This document shows, one piece after another, positions 9,489 through 17,665 of a stretch of 64,000 bases of DNA. The DNA comes from Tetraselmis striata. Lineage: Eukaryota; Chlorophyta; Chlorodendrophyceae; Chlorodendrales; Chlorodendraceae. Both the position numbers and the translations under genes were made by a program. Under the pieces are notes generated by a model. That model was given only the letters and a program-made list of their open reading frames with translations. It was not told where the DNA came from and ran no database searches. Positions within the stretch are counted from its first letter, which is position 1. Each line of letters begins with the position of its first letter. The stretch spans positions 1 to 64,000 of the forward strand of contig VCJN01001406.1 in the NCBI GenBank assembly GCA_006384855.1, written 5' to 3'.

Positions 9489-10751
9489 GTGAGCGCAAGC
9501 GACGACGAGACACAGGAATTCGGATTGCGGGCCATTCCCTCGCTTGCGGAGATCTCCCGCCGCGACTGGGACGCGCTTGCCAATCCGCACTGGACACTTG
9601 GCGAGGGCGGGCGCGTCTCGCCCAGGGCGACGCCTGAATCAGCACCTGAAGGCGGCGATTCAATCTCTGAGGAAACGGAATTCAACCCGTTCATTTCTCA
9701 CGACTTTCTGTCGATCCTGGAAGAGTCCGGCTGCGTCAGCGAACAAACCGGCTGGCTGCCCCAGCACCTGGTGCTGGACGGACCCGACGGAACCCCGGTC
9801 GCCGCCCTGCCCTGCTACCTGAAAAGCCATTCCATGGGCGAGTATGTCTTCGACCATTCCTGGGCCGACGCCTATCACCGCGCCGGCGGCAGCTATTATC
9901 CCAAGCTTCAGTCCTGCGTGCCCTTCACCCCGGCAACGGGCCGGCGGTTCCTGAGCGGCGCCGGCATCAACCGTCCGGCCGCCATCGCCGCTCTTGCCGA
10001 CGGCCTGCGCGAATTGTGCCGCCTGCGCTCCGCCTCCTCGGCGCATGTCACCTTCCTGAACGCGGCCGAATGGGAGGTCGCCGGCGACCGCGGCTTCCTG
10101 CAACGCACCGACCAGCAGTTCCACTGGCTCAACAAGGGCTATGGCAGCTTTGATGAATTTCTCGGCGATCTCGCCTCGCGCAAGCGCAAGCAGATCCGCA
10201 AGGAACGGCGCGAGGCGCTCGCCTCCGGGCTGGAGATCGAATGGGTCACGGGCGCGGATCTGACGGAGGCGCATTGGGATGCGTTTCACGCCTTCTACGA
10301 GGACACCGGCGCCCGCAAGTGGGGCCGCCCCTATCTCAACCGCCGCTTCTTCTCCCTGCTCGGCGAACGGCTGGCGCACAGCGTGCTGCTGGTGATGGTG
10401 CGGCGCGAGGGACGGATGATCGCCGGGGCGCTCAACCTGATCGGCTCGCATGCGCTCTTCGGGCGCAACTGGGGCTGCCTGGAGGACCACCCGTTCCTGC
10501 ATTTCGAGGTCTGCTACTACCAGGCCATCGAATTCGCGATCGAGCGCGGGCTGGCGCGTGTGGAGGCCGGAGCGCAGGGCGCACACAAGCTGGCGCGCGG
10601 CTATCTGCCGACGCCGACCTACTCGTCCCACTTCATCGCGCATCCGGGCCTGCGCGCTGCGGTCGCGGACTATCTTGAGAGCGAGCGTGAAGCCGTGCGC
10701 CGCGAAGGCGAAGCGATTGCCGAGGCCTATTCGCCCTTCAAGCGCGGCTGA
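9489..10751 (+). CDS. GNAT family N-acetyltransferase, DUF482 / FemAB-like
   Basis: This protein of about 420 residues belongs to the DUF482 family, described as peptidoglycan-biosynthesis-related because of its FemAB-like double GNAT fold. It has the family order HPFISHDFL-like start (NPFISHDFLSILEESG), the HLVL/GTPVAALPCYLKSHSMGEYVFDHSWA core, KSLQ-like YYPKLQSCVPFTP, and a C-terminal GAQGAHKLARGYLPTPTYSSHF segment. The transferred group and acceptor are not known. A GTG at 9489 with GAAGG upstream is taken as start; the ATG at 9432 would overlap the upstream terminator region. Confidence 0.85.
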   Translation: MSASDDETQEFGLRAIPSLAEISRRDWDALANPHWTLGEGGRVSPRATPESAPEGGDSISEETEFNPFISHDFLSILEESGCVSEQTGWLPQHLVLDGPDGTPVAALPCYLKSHSMGEYVFDHSWADAYHRAGGSYYPKLQSCVPFTPATGRRFLSGAGINRPAAIAALADGLRELCRLRSASSAHVTFLNAAEWEVAGDRGFLQRTDQQFHWLNKGYGSFDEFLGDLASRKRKQIRKERREALASGLEIEWVTGADLTEAHWDAFHAFYEDTGARKWGRPYLNRRFFSLLGERLAHSVLLVMVRREGRMIAGALNLIGSHALFGRNWGCLEDHPFLHFEVCYYQAIEFAIERGLARVEAGAQGAHKLARGYLPTPTYSSHFIAHPGLRAAVADYLESEREAVRREGEAIAEAYSPFKRG

Positions 10752-10767
10752 GGATCCTCGCCCAAGC

Positions 10768-10874
10768 GATTCAAAAGACTCAGCTCTTTCGCCGCTCTTG
10801 AATCTTTTCCTCAAAGACCGTTCAGTCGGCGCATGCAACCATGCTGAATCGGTTTGTGAACGTGAAGCTGATTC
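10768..10874. promoter_or_regulatory. Cluster of five GANTC (CcrM) sites upstream of the HIT gene
   Basis: GANTC sites lie at 10768, 10777, 10800, 10846 and 10870, all between the acyltransferase stop and the HIT start. GANTC is the target of the alphaproteobacterial cell-cycle methyltransferase CcrM. By base composition fewer than one site would be expected in 107 nt. A methylation-sensitive promoter is an inference. Confidence 0.45.
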
Positions 10875-10929
10875 AGAACTTCAAGCGGAGACGGCGTCTG
10901 CCGGACCGCGCATCTTCGGGGAACCTGCC

Positions 10930-11359
10930 ATGTCGGTGCCGTATGACGACCAGAATGTCTTCGCCAAGATCCTGCGCGGCGAGCTGCCGAGCCAGACCGT
11001 CTATGAGGACGACAAGACGCTCGCCATCATGGACATCATGCCGCGCGGCGACGGCCATGTGCTGGTGATCCCCAAGGCCCCCTCGCGCAACATCCTGGAC
11101 ATTGCCGAAGACGACCTCAACGCCGTCATGGCAACGGTGCAAAGGCTCGCGCGCGCGGTGATGAAGGCCTTCGACGCCGACGGCACGACGATCCAGCAGT
11201 TTTTCCGAAAGCGCGGGCGGACAGGTGGTGTTTCACACCCACGTCCATGTGATCCCGCGCTTCGACGGCGTAAAGCTGCGCCCGCACACCGGCGAGATGG
11301 CCGACGGCGAGGTGCTCGCCGCCCATGCCGCCAAGATCCGCGAAACGCTCGCCGGCTGA
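10930..11359 (+). CDS. HIT family protein (frame broken by one base)
   Basis: This histidine-triad nucleotide-binding hydrolase of about 142 residues acts on AMP-linked small molecules in the Hint branch. The N-terminal part has NVFAKILRGELPS and the central HVLVIPK. The catalytic triad HTHVHVIPR lies after the break. The frame shifts within a five-T run at 11200-11204. Removing one T joins QQF to SESAGGQVVFHTHVHVIPR exactly as in the family, so the break is most likely a sequencing error. The ATG at 10930 gives the family start MSVPYDDQNVF. Confidence 0.85.
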
Positions 11360-11407
11360 GGGCGTAGCGCGCGCGACTCAGACAAGCCGGGCGGCAAGCG
11401 CTTTCTC

Positions 11408-11451
11408 GTGGAGGTCGGGGCGCCAACCTCACCAAGCACCCCGACCTCCAC
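11408..11451. terminator. Perfect 13-bp inverted repeat between convergent HIT and GST genes
   Basis: GTGGAGGTCGGGG (11408-11420) and CCCCGACCTCCAC (11439-11451) flank an 18-nt loop. There is no T-run on either strand. It probably serves as a transcription-blocking hairpin shared by the two converging genes, but this is inferred from position. Confidence 0.5.
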
Positions 11452-11463
11452 CTCACCCGCCGC

Positions 11464-12099
11464 TCAGGCGGCGGCAGCCTCGTGTTCGGCATCGAGCCGC
11501 GCCTCGTCCTCAAACAGGCGCTGGAAGCTCGGCCGCGCGGTCACCCGCGCTGCATAGTCCCGAAAGACCGGACGGTCCGGGATCGCCTTGAACTCCAGCG
11601 CCCATTGCAGCGACGCGCCCCACTGGATGTCGGCGACCGTGATGTCCTCACCGAGGATATAAGGAGCACGCGCGAGCTGGTCGGCCAGAGCCTCAATCAC
11701 CTGATCGAAGGTGCCATAGGAGGATTCGTTTGCCGGCGGCACATGGCCGTACATCCTGTCGCTCAGCGCCGGCTCGAAGCTTGCGGCATAAAACACCATC
11801 CAGCGCAGATAGGCGCCGCGGCGCGGGTCGCCCGGCATCGGCGTCAGTCCGGACGCGGGGAAGAGATCGCCGAGATAGAGCGCGATGGCGATGGATTCCG
11901 TCAGCACCGCATCGCCGTGGCTGAGGGCCGGCACCTTGCCGAGCGGATTGATCGCCAGATAGGCCGGCGACTTCTGCTCGCGCGCGCGGATGTTGAGGAC
12001 ATTCAGCTCATGAGGCGCGCCTAGCTCGTCGAGCAGCGCGCGAGTGGCGCTGGCCCGGGACCGGGGGGCATAGTGAAGCGTCAGCTTTTCGGCGGACAT
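11464..12099 (-). CDS. Glutathione S-transferase family protein
   Basis: This 211-residue GST has an N-terminal thioredoxin-like domain (residues 1-80, LHYAPRSRASATRALLDELG, with the conserved cis-Pro in NPLGKVPAL and the glutathione-contacting LTESIAI). A helical C-terminal domain follows, with the N-capping box ITVADIQW. A Ser at the start of helix 1 (SRAS) could be catalytic, as in theta/beta-like classes. The ATG at 12099 is chosen from the domain start; a longer frame upstream has no match. Substrate is unknown. It is convergent with the HIT gene. Confidence 0.88.
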   Translation of the reverse strand: MSAEKLTLHYAPRSRASATRALLDELGAPHELNVLNIRAREQKSPAYLAINPLGKVPALSHGDAVLTESIAIALYLGDLFPASGLTPMPGDPRRGAYLRWMVFYAASFEPALSDRMYGHVPPANESSYGTFDQVIEALADQLARAPYILGEDITVADIQWGASLQWALEFKAIPDRPVFRDYAARVTARPSFQRLFEDEARLDAEHEAAAA

Positions 12100-12209
12100 T
12101 GCAGGTCTCCGTGTCAGATGGGCGGCGCATCGGCGCGCCATGGGGAGACCATGACAGGGTCCTGCTGACAGCATCCTGTCAGCAGCATGGCGCCGACCTC
12201 GATCTGTCC

Positions 12210-12560
12210 TCAACTTCCGCCGAGAAGGAGCCATCCGCCGATCAGCACAACCTCGGCGGCCAGAACGCCGACAATGACCCGCTGACCGAACAGCAGGAAG
12301 GCCGCGAAGCCGGAGACCGCGGCCGCCAGCCGCAGCACGACCGGTGCGCTTTCCAGCGCGCCGGCGGGAAACAGCACCAGCTTGGAGATCACACCGGCGA
12401 CAAGCGCCGTGGCGACGCTGCGGATGAAGACCATCAGCTCGCTGTCTTCGCGCAGGCGTCCGCTGAACAGCACACCCAGCCAGCGCCAGACATCGGTCGC
12501 GAGCCAACCGGCAACGACGATCATCGCATAGGGCCACCACCACAGCTCCGCCATCGTCAT
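12210..12560 (-). CDS. azlD: AzlD family branched-chain amino acid exporter subunit
   Basis: This 116-residue protein is very hydrophobic, with about four membrane segments. It is the small partner of AzlC. AzlCD proteins export branched-chain amino acids and analogues such as 4-azaleucine. The ATG overlaps the azlC stop by 4 nt, as expected for the pair. The family call rests on size, hydrophobicity and adjacency as much as on sequence detail. Confidence 0.8.
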   Translation of the reverse strand: MTMAELWWWPYAMIVVAGWLATDVWRWLGVLFSGRLREDSELMVFIRSVATALVAGVISKLVLFPAGALESAPVVLRLAAAVSGFAAFLLFGQRVIVGVLAAEVVLIGGWLLLGGS

Positions 12561-13336
12561 CGCACTCCCCGTCGGGCCAACCGCGTGGCGACATAGGCGA
12601 GCGTGCCGCCAACCAGCCCGGTCAGGAGCAGATCCAGCTCCGGCGCGAGAAGATAAAACACCGGCCCGAGAACAAGGCCTGCGAGCATGGCGGCCTTGTC
12701 GGCGGAAATCCGCGACGCGCCCCAGAGCGAACAGAGGAAATAGACCGGCGTCAGCATGAAGAGCCCGCCGGCGACCATCGGCGGCAGGCTGCCGACCATC
12801 ACATAGGCCACGCCCGTCATGCAGAACACGAAGCCCGTCAGGCTGGCGCCAAACCCCAGAAAGAACGGCAGGCGCGCCTCGCGCGGAAGGTCCTGGACAT
12901 TGCGCATGGCGAACACCCAGGCGGTGACCGCGACGAAATGCGAGGCTATCAGCAAATGCCAGCGCTTCGTCTTGCCCTCAACGCGCAACAGCGGCATCAG
13001 CGCCATGGTCATCGGCATCAAGCGCACGGAGGCAAGCGCCACCGCAAGGCCCGCGGAGATCATGCCCATGCCGCCGGTGATCGCGCCGGTCAGGACGACG
13101 ATGCTGGGCAGAGCCCACACGAGACCCGTCATCATCAGCGTCTGGTCGAGCGTCAGCCCGCTTTCGCGCGCAAGCCCCGCATAGCCGACGAACGCCGCGG
13201 TCAGGATCAGCGCCGGGATCGAGATGGCCGAGCGCATCCCGCGCAAGGCCCATCCCAGCGAGGTGACAGGCGGCGAGGACGGGTCGACCGGAGGCGGGGC
13301 GCCCGATGCGCCCGAAGGATCGGAAGGTGACGTCAT
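12557..13336 (-). CDS. azlC: AzlC family branched-chain amino acid exporter subunit
   Basis: This inner-membrane protein of about 259 residues is the large subunit of an AzlCD-type exporter. After a Pro/Ser-rich cytoplasmic start (about 35 residues) it has the AzlC pattern GMRSAISIPALILTAAFVGYAGLARESGLTLDQTLMMTGLVWALP, followed by several further membrane helices. The start is uncertain: ATG 13336 (MTSPSDPSG) is preferred, but ATG 13381 is in frame and would add 15 residues. A perfect palindrome lies upstream at 13389-13405. Confidence 0.85.
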   Translation of the reverse strand: MTSPSDPSGASGAPPPVDPSSPPVTSLGWALRGMRSAISIPALILTAAFVGYAGLARESGLTLDQTLMMTGLVWALPSIVVLTGAITGGMGMISAGLAVALASVRLMPMTMALMPLLRVEGKTKRWHLLIASHFVAVTAWVFAMRNVQDLPREARLPFFLGFGASLTGFVFCMTGVAYVMVGSLPPMVAGGLFMLTPVYFLCSLWGASRISADKAAMLAGLVLGPVFYLLAPELDLLLTGLVGGTLAYVATRLARRGVR

Positions 13337-13388
13337 GACAAGGCACCGGAAACCGGGAGGCGTCGCGTCGGGCACGCGCATCAGGCTG

Positions 13389-13405
13389 AAGGGAACCGTT
13401 CCCTT
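13389..13405. promoter_or_regulatory. Palindrome AAGGGAAC-c-GTTCCCTT upstream of azlC
   Basis: Perfect 8-nt arms surround one central base, about 50-70 nt upstream of the preferred azlC start. It may be an operator for azlCD, or a leader hairpin. It also sits between azlC and the clpA terminator, so a role in azlC control is more likely than one in clpA. Confidence 0.4.
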
Positions 13406-13429
13406 CTAGCAGGCGTCGGGCCGAATGCA

Positions 13430-13455
13430 AAACGGCACCCCGCAGGGTGCCGTTT
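13430..13455 (-). terminator. Rho-independent terminator of clpSA
   Basis: An 11-bp perfect stem (AAACGGCACCC and its complement) with a 4-nt loop is followed by TTGC on the minus strand. It lies 43 nt downstream of the clpA stop codon. Confidence 0.75.
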
Positions 13456-13497
13456 CACGATATCGGGAGCGGGGCGCAGGCCCCGGATCGGGCGACG

Positions 13498-15945
13498 TCA
13501 GTCCGCCAGCGGAACCTTCGGGATCAGGCTTTTCTTCGCCGGTCCGTCGCCCTTGCGGCTTGCGCCCGTGGAGGCCTCGGTCTTCTTCGCCGCCGGCTTG
13601 CGGCGCCGCTTCGGCTTGGCGGCCTTGGGCTTTTCGGCCTTCGGCTTGACCACCGTTTCCTCGACGCTTTCCAGCAGCAGACCGGCTGCGTCTTCCGAAA
13701 CGGAGACCTTGACCGTACCGCCCTTGCGCAGCTTGCCGAAGAGCACCTCGTCGGCGAGCGGCCGCTTGATGTGCTCCTGGATCACGCGCGCGAGCGGACG
13801 CGCGCCCATGCGCTCGTCGTAGCCCTTCTCCGCCAGCCAGGAGACCGCCTCCTCGGTCAACTCGAAGGTCACGCCGCGGTCGGCAAGCTGGGCTTCCAGC
13901 TGCATGACGAACTTCTCGACGATCCGGTGCACCACCTCGGTCGGCAGATTGCCGAAGGCGATGACGGCATCGAGACGGTTGCGGAACTCCGGCGAGAACG
14001 TTCGCTCGATGGCGGCCGTATCTTCGCCCTCGCGCCGGTCGCGGCCGAAGCCGATGGCGGCCTTGGCCTGTTCCGTCGCGCCCGCATTCGAGGTCATGAT
14101 CAGAACGACATTGCGGAAATCCACCGACCGGCCGTTGTGGTCGGTCAGCGTGCCGTGGTCCATGACCTGCAGCAGGATATTGAAGACATCCGGATGCGCC
14201 TTTTCGATCTCGTCGAGCAGCAACACGCAGTGCGGATGCTGGTCCACGCCATCGGTGAGAAGACCACCCTGATCGAAGCCCACATATCCCGGCGGCGCGC
14301 CTATCAGGCGGGAAACCGCGTGTTTCTCCATGTATTCGGACATGTCGAAGCGCAGCAGTTCCACACCCAGCGTATCCGCCAGCTGCTTGGCCACCTCGGT
14401 CTTGCCCACACCGGTCGGCCCGGCAAAGAGATAGTTGCCGATGGGCTTTTCCGGTTCCCGCAGCCCGGCGCGCGCCAGCTTGATGGCCGAGGCGAGCGAT
14501 TCGATTGCATTATCCTGCCCGAAGACCACGCGCTTCAGCGTCACCTCCAGATCCTTCAGCACTTCTGCATCGTCCTTGGAGACGTTTTTCGGCGGAATGC
14601 GGGCGATCTTTGCGACGACCGCCTCGATCTCCTTGGCGCCGATGGTCTTGCGGCGTTTCGATTCAACCACCAGATGCTGCGCGGCGCCGGCCTCGTCGAT
14701 CACGTCGATGGCTTTGTCGGGCAGCTTGCGGTCGTTGATGTAGCGCGCCGACAATTCCACCGCGGTCTTGATCGCATCATTGGTGTATTTGATATCGTGA
14801 TGATCCTCGAAATAAGGCTTGAGGCCCCGCAGGATCTTGACCGCATCCTCCACGGAAGGCTCGTTCACGTCGATTTTCTGGAACCGGCGGCTCAGCGCGC
14901 GGTCCTTCTCGAAATGCTGGCGGAACTCCTTGTAGGTGGTCGAGCCCATGCAGCGCAGCTTGCCGCCCTGAAGGGCAGGTTTCAGGAGGTTCGAGGCGTC
15001 CATCGCCCCGCCGGAGGTGGCTCCGGCACCGATAACGGTGTGGATCTCGTCGATGAACAGCACCGCGTCGGGGTGATCCTCCAGTTCGGTCACAACCGCC
15101 TTCAGCCGCTCCTCGAAATCGCCGCGATACCGCGTGCCGGCAAGCAGCGCGCCCATGTCGAGCGAATAGATCGTGGCGCCGGAGAGCACTTCGGGTGTCT
15201 CGCCGGAAACGATTTTCCGTGCCAGACCCTCGGCAATCGCGGTCTTGCCCACGCCGGGATCGCCCACCAGAAGCGGGTTGTTCTTGCGGCGGCGGCACAG
15301 AACCTGAATGCAGCGTTCGACCTCGTTGTCGCGGCCGATCAGCGGATCGACCTCGCCCTTCTCGGCCTTGGCGTTCAGATCGACACAGTATTTCGCAAGT
15401 GCCGATTCCTTCTGATCGCCGTCTCCGCCGCCGTCCTGACCGGTCTGGTTGGTCTCTTCTTCCATGTCCGAAGCCCCGGTCACCGGGCGCGCCTCGCCGT
15501 AGGAGGGGTCTTTTGCGATGCCGTGGGAGATGTAGTTGACCGCGTCGTAACGGGTCATGTCCTGCTCCTGCAGGAAATAGGCCGCGTGGCTTTCGCGCTC
15601 CGCGAAGATCGCCACCAGCACATTGGCACCGGTCACCTCCTCGCGCCCCGAAGACTGGACATGGATCACCGCACGCTGGATGACGCGCTGGAACCCGGCC
15701 GTCGGCTTGCTGTCGTCGTCGCCGTCGATGACGAGGTTTTCAAGCTCGGAATCGATGTAATCGACGAGATTGCGTTTCAGAATATCCAGATCGACGTTAC
15801 AGGCGCGCATCACGGCGGCTGCGTCCTGGTCATCGACCAGGGCAAGCAGAAGATGCTCGAGAGTCGCGTATTCCTGTTGCCGCTCGTTTGCGAAGGACAG
15901 CGCTTGATGCAGCGCCTTTTCGAGGCTTCGGGAGAATGAAGGCAC
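13498..15945 (-). CDS. clpA: ATP-dependent Clp protease ATP-binding subunit ClpA
   Basis: This 815-residue Hsp100 unfoldase feeds substrates to the ClpP peptidase. It has an N-terminal Clp repeat domain (residues 1-140, [19 protein letters not shown]). Two AAA+ modules follow: the first with Walker [10 protein letters not shown] and Walker [10 protein letters not shown], the second with Walker [10 protein letters not shown] and Walker [13 protein letters not shown]. The C-terminal tail after about residue 765 is Lys/Ala/Pro-rich ([17 protein letters not shown]) and variable. It is preceded by clpS (9-nt gap), the adaptor for N-end-rule substrates, so clpS-clpA is one operon. Confidence 0.97.
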   Translation of the reverse strand: MPSFSRSLEKALHQALSFANERQQEYATLEHLLLALVDDQDAAAVMRACNVDLDILKRNLVDYIDSELENLVIDGDDDSKPTAGFQRVIQRAVIHVQSSGREEVTGANVLVAIFAERESHAAYFLQEQDMTRYDAVNYISHGIAKDPSYGEARPVTGASDMEEETNQTGQDGGGDGDQKESALAKYCVDLNAKAEKGEVDPLIGRDNEVERCIQVLCRRRKNNPLLVGDPGVGKTAIAEGLARKIVSGETPEVLSGATIYSLDMGALLAGTRYRGDFEERLKAVVTELEDHPDAVLFIDEIHTVIGAGATSGGAMDASNLLKPALQGGKLRCMGSTTYKEFRQHFEKDRALSRRFQKIDVNEPSVEDAVKILRGLKPYFEDHHDIKYTNDAIKTAVELSARYINDRKLPDKAIDVIDEAGAAQHLVVESKRRKTIGAKEIEAVVAKIARIPPKNVSKDDAEVLKDLEVTLKRVVFGQDNAIESLASAIKLARAGLREPEKPIGNYLFAGPTGVGKTEVAKQLADTLGVELLRFDMSEYMEKHAVSRLIGAPPGYVGFDQGGLLTDGVDQHPHCVLLLDEIEKAHPDVFNILLQVMDHGTLTDHNGRSVDFRNVVLIMTSNAGATEQAKAAIGFGRDRREGEDTAAIERTFSPEFRNRLDAVIAFGNLPTEVVHRIVEKFVMQLEAQLADRGVTFELTEEAVSWLAEKGYDERMGARPLARVIQEHIKRPLADEVLFGKLRKGGTVKVSVSEDAAGLLLESVEETVVKPKAEKPKAAKPKRRRKPAAKKTEASTGASRKGDGPAKKSLIPKVPLAD

Positions 15946-15954
15946 TGGCGACCC

Positions 15955-16284
15955 CTATTTCTTTTCCATCACGCACTGAAGAGGATGCTGGTGTTTGCGG
16001 GCAAAGTCCATCACCTGTGTAACCTTGGTCTCGGCGACCTCATAGGTGAACACCCCGCACTCGCCCACTCCGTGATGATGGACGTGCAACATGATGCGTG
16101 TCGCTTCCTCGCGATTCTTCTGGAAGAACCGCTCCACGACATGCACGACGAATTCCATCGGTGTGTAGTCGTCGTTGAGCAACAGAACGCGATACAAGTT
16201 CGGCCGCTTGGCTACCGTACGCGTTTTGGTAACGACCAGACCGCCTGTGTCGTCGCCGTCCCCGCGTTGAGGTCCTTTCGTCAT
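15955..16284 (-). CDS. clpS: ATP-dependent Clp protease adaptor ClpS
   Basis: This 109-residue adaptor binds N-degron substrates and delivers them to ClpA. Key family residues are visible: [20 protein letters not shown] (the Asn-Asp-Asp-x-Thr-x-Met substrate pocket), then the HVHHHG stretch with the conserved His, and [12 protein letters not shown]. The flexible N-terminus of about 30 residues is Gly/Asp-rich. The ATG at 16284 is chosen over an in-frame ATG at 16329 because family members start close to TKGPQR-like sequence. It is followed by clpA. Confidence 0.93.
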   Translation of the reverse strand: MTKGPQRGDGDDTGGLVVTKTRTVAKRPNLYRVLLLNDDYTPMEFVVHVVERFFQKNREEATRIMLHVHHHGVGECGVFTYEVAETKVTQVMDFARKHQHPLQCVMEKK

Positions 16285-16739
16285 TCCTGCTCCATAGCCT
16301 GTTTGCAACGGACCTTCTGGTGCGAACACATGCGATCAGCGGTGTTTGCCCGGCTGTCCGCTTCGTTCGAGGCTCGCGCCGGATGCGCCCGAAGCGCGAG
16401 TCCGGCAAAGTCATTTTGCGCGCGCGCCGGCCCGAATTGCCACACGAGGCAAGGGACGGTCTCGTCGGCGAGCGCGTCTCTCCAATATCCTAGCGCGCTG
16501 CGGCGGTTCACCAACCCCTCGGGCGCGCGGACGCAGGCATATTTCCCGGCTCCGCCGCACCGCTCCGGCGGGCCTCGCGGCGACGGACGACCGGAGGCTG
16601 CCCGTTCACTCTACAGTATGTATGATCATTTTCATCGGCAACAATGCCGTTGGACATCGAACGGACCGGGAAAACGAAGACCGGGGCGTTTGGTTCAGGA
16701 GACCGTGGGCACCCGCGGCGCGGCCCTCCCCGCAAAACG
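16285..16739. other. Intergenic region upstream of clpS, no gene seen
   Basis: About 455 nt lie between the clpS start and the phasin terminator. Several short frames read through on both strands, but none has family resemblance or a good ribosome site. It presumably holds the clpSA promoter. I could not place -35/-10 boxes with confidence. Confidence 0.4.
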
Positions 16740-16767
16740 AAAAAGCCCGGCACGGGGCCGGGCTTTT
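16740..16767 (-). terminator. Rho-independent terminator after the phasin gene
   Basis: AAAAGCCCGGC pairs with GCCGGGCTTTT around a short GC loop. On the minus strand it is followed by TTCGTTTT. It lies about 50 nt downstream of the phasin stop codon. Confidence 0.85.
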
Positions 16768-16816
16768 ACAGGCGGAGCCGAGGCCCCGCGAAACATGTCG
16801 CAAAACGACGAAGGAC

Positions 16817-17149
16817 TTACTTGGCGACCTTGGCGATGACGCCTTCGTAAGGCTTGTAGGTGTCCTTGGCGAGTTCCGAATACATGTCGCCGATCTTCGT
16901 GACTTCGCCGACGAAGCCTTCGTATGCGGTCTTCATGAAGTCGCTCTGGGCTTCAAACGCCTTGTCGAGCGACTTCGAAGCGACGAGCTTCTCCATGGCC
17001 GCAGTGCTTTCCTCGAAGGACTTCTTCTGGTAGTCGGCCACTTCGGACGCGATCGCTTGCATGCCCTTGGTCATGGCGCCGATGCTCTGCATCATCACGT
17101 CCATGTTGTCCTTGCTGAGCTTCTGCATCTCTTCAAAATTGTTGATCAT
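16817..17149 (-). CDS. Phasin family protein
   Basis: This 110-residue, almost fully helical protein has the phasin pattern: MINNFEEMQKLSKDNMDVMMQSIGAMTKGMQAIASEVADYQKKSFEE, then AMEKLVASKSLDKAFEAQSDFMKTAYEGFVGEVTKIGDMY. Phasins coat polyhydroxyalkanoate granules, though many short alphaproteobacterial members have no proven granule role. The ATG at 17149 follows a GAGGTTATC leader; the longer upstream frame is Cys/Pro-rich and unlike the family. It is a single-gene unit with its own terminator. Many Lys-Ala pairs and few rare codons suggest high expression. Confidence 0.9.
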   Translation of the reverse strand: MINNFEEMQKLSKDNMDVMMQSIGAMTKGMQAIASEVADYQKKSFEESTAAMEKLVASKSLDKAFEAQSDFMKTAYEGFVGEVTKIGDMYSELAKDTYKPYEGVIAKVAK

Positions 17150-17665
17150 GATAACCTCGTTGGCGTGTCTGGTCTGTGGACCGCAGCACGGATACCCGTC
17201 TTGCGCATGCGCAGCCGGGTTCGATACCAATGGAACGACGCCGACTGTCTCACTGTCCCTTGGGTATATATGCAGTGCACAATTTATGTCAACGATCCAT
17301 TTTGCGCCGCAACATATTCCTTCGTCCTAAGGGAATTCCCGGTCGTGTCCGCGCAACCGCGACGATAGTTTGGCGGAAGACCGCGCCCTGTCCACAGGTC
17401 GCCAAGCGACACGTCATTTGATACAGCGGACCGGCATCGGGTAACGGCGCATTAACTGCCATTTGCGAATCTGCGGGAACGACATGGCGGAAACAAACCG
17501 GCAGAACAACACGGAAACCGGATTTCGCAGGCGCTCGCGTTTGCAAATTCGTAACCCTGTTTGCGCTAGCCTTCCGTCCGCGGCGAGGGTCATCGCGGCA
17601 TCCGGACCAACCGGAGCCGACGAGGGCGCCGCAACCGAAACACCTGGCCCGAATGGGGTGACATT
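17150..17665. other. 516-nt divergent intergenic region (phasin / D,D-carboxypeptidase promoters)
   Basis: The region is AT-richer near 17265-17330, including a TATATGCAGTGCACAAT stretch that contains the direct repeat TGCAgTGCA about 120 nt upstream of the phasin start. It probably holds the two divergent promoters. I see no supported gene; a 69-codon frame at 17463-17672 runs into the carboxypeptidase start and has no family match. Confidence 0.4.

Noticed and set aside
13447-15939. Long open frame on the plus strand, about 830 codons
   Set aside because: It is the exact antisense of clpA. GC-rich codon use keeps the opposite strand open, and the translation has no family resemblance.
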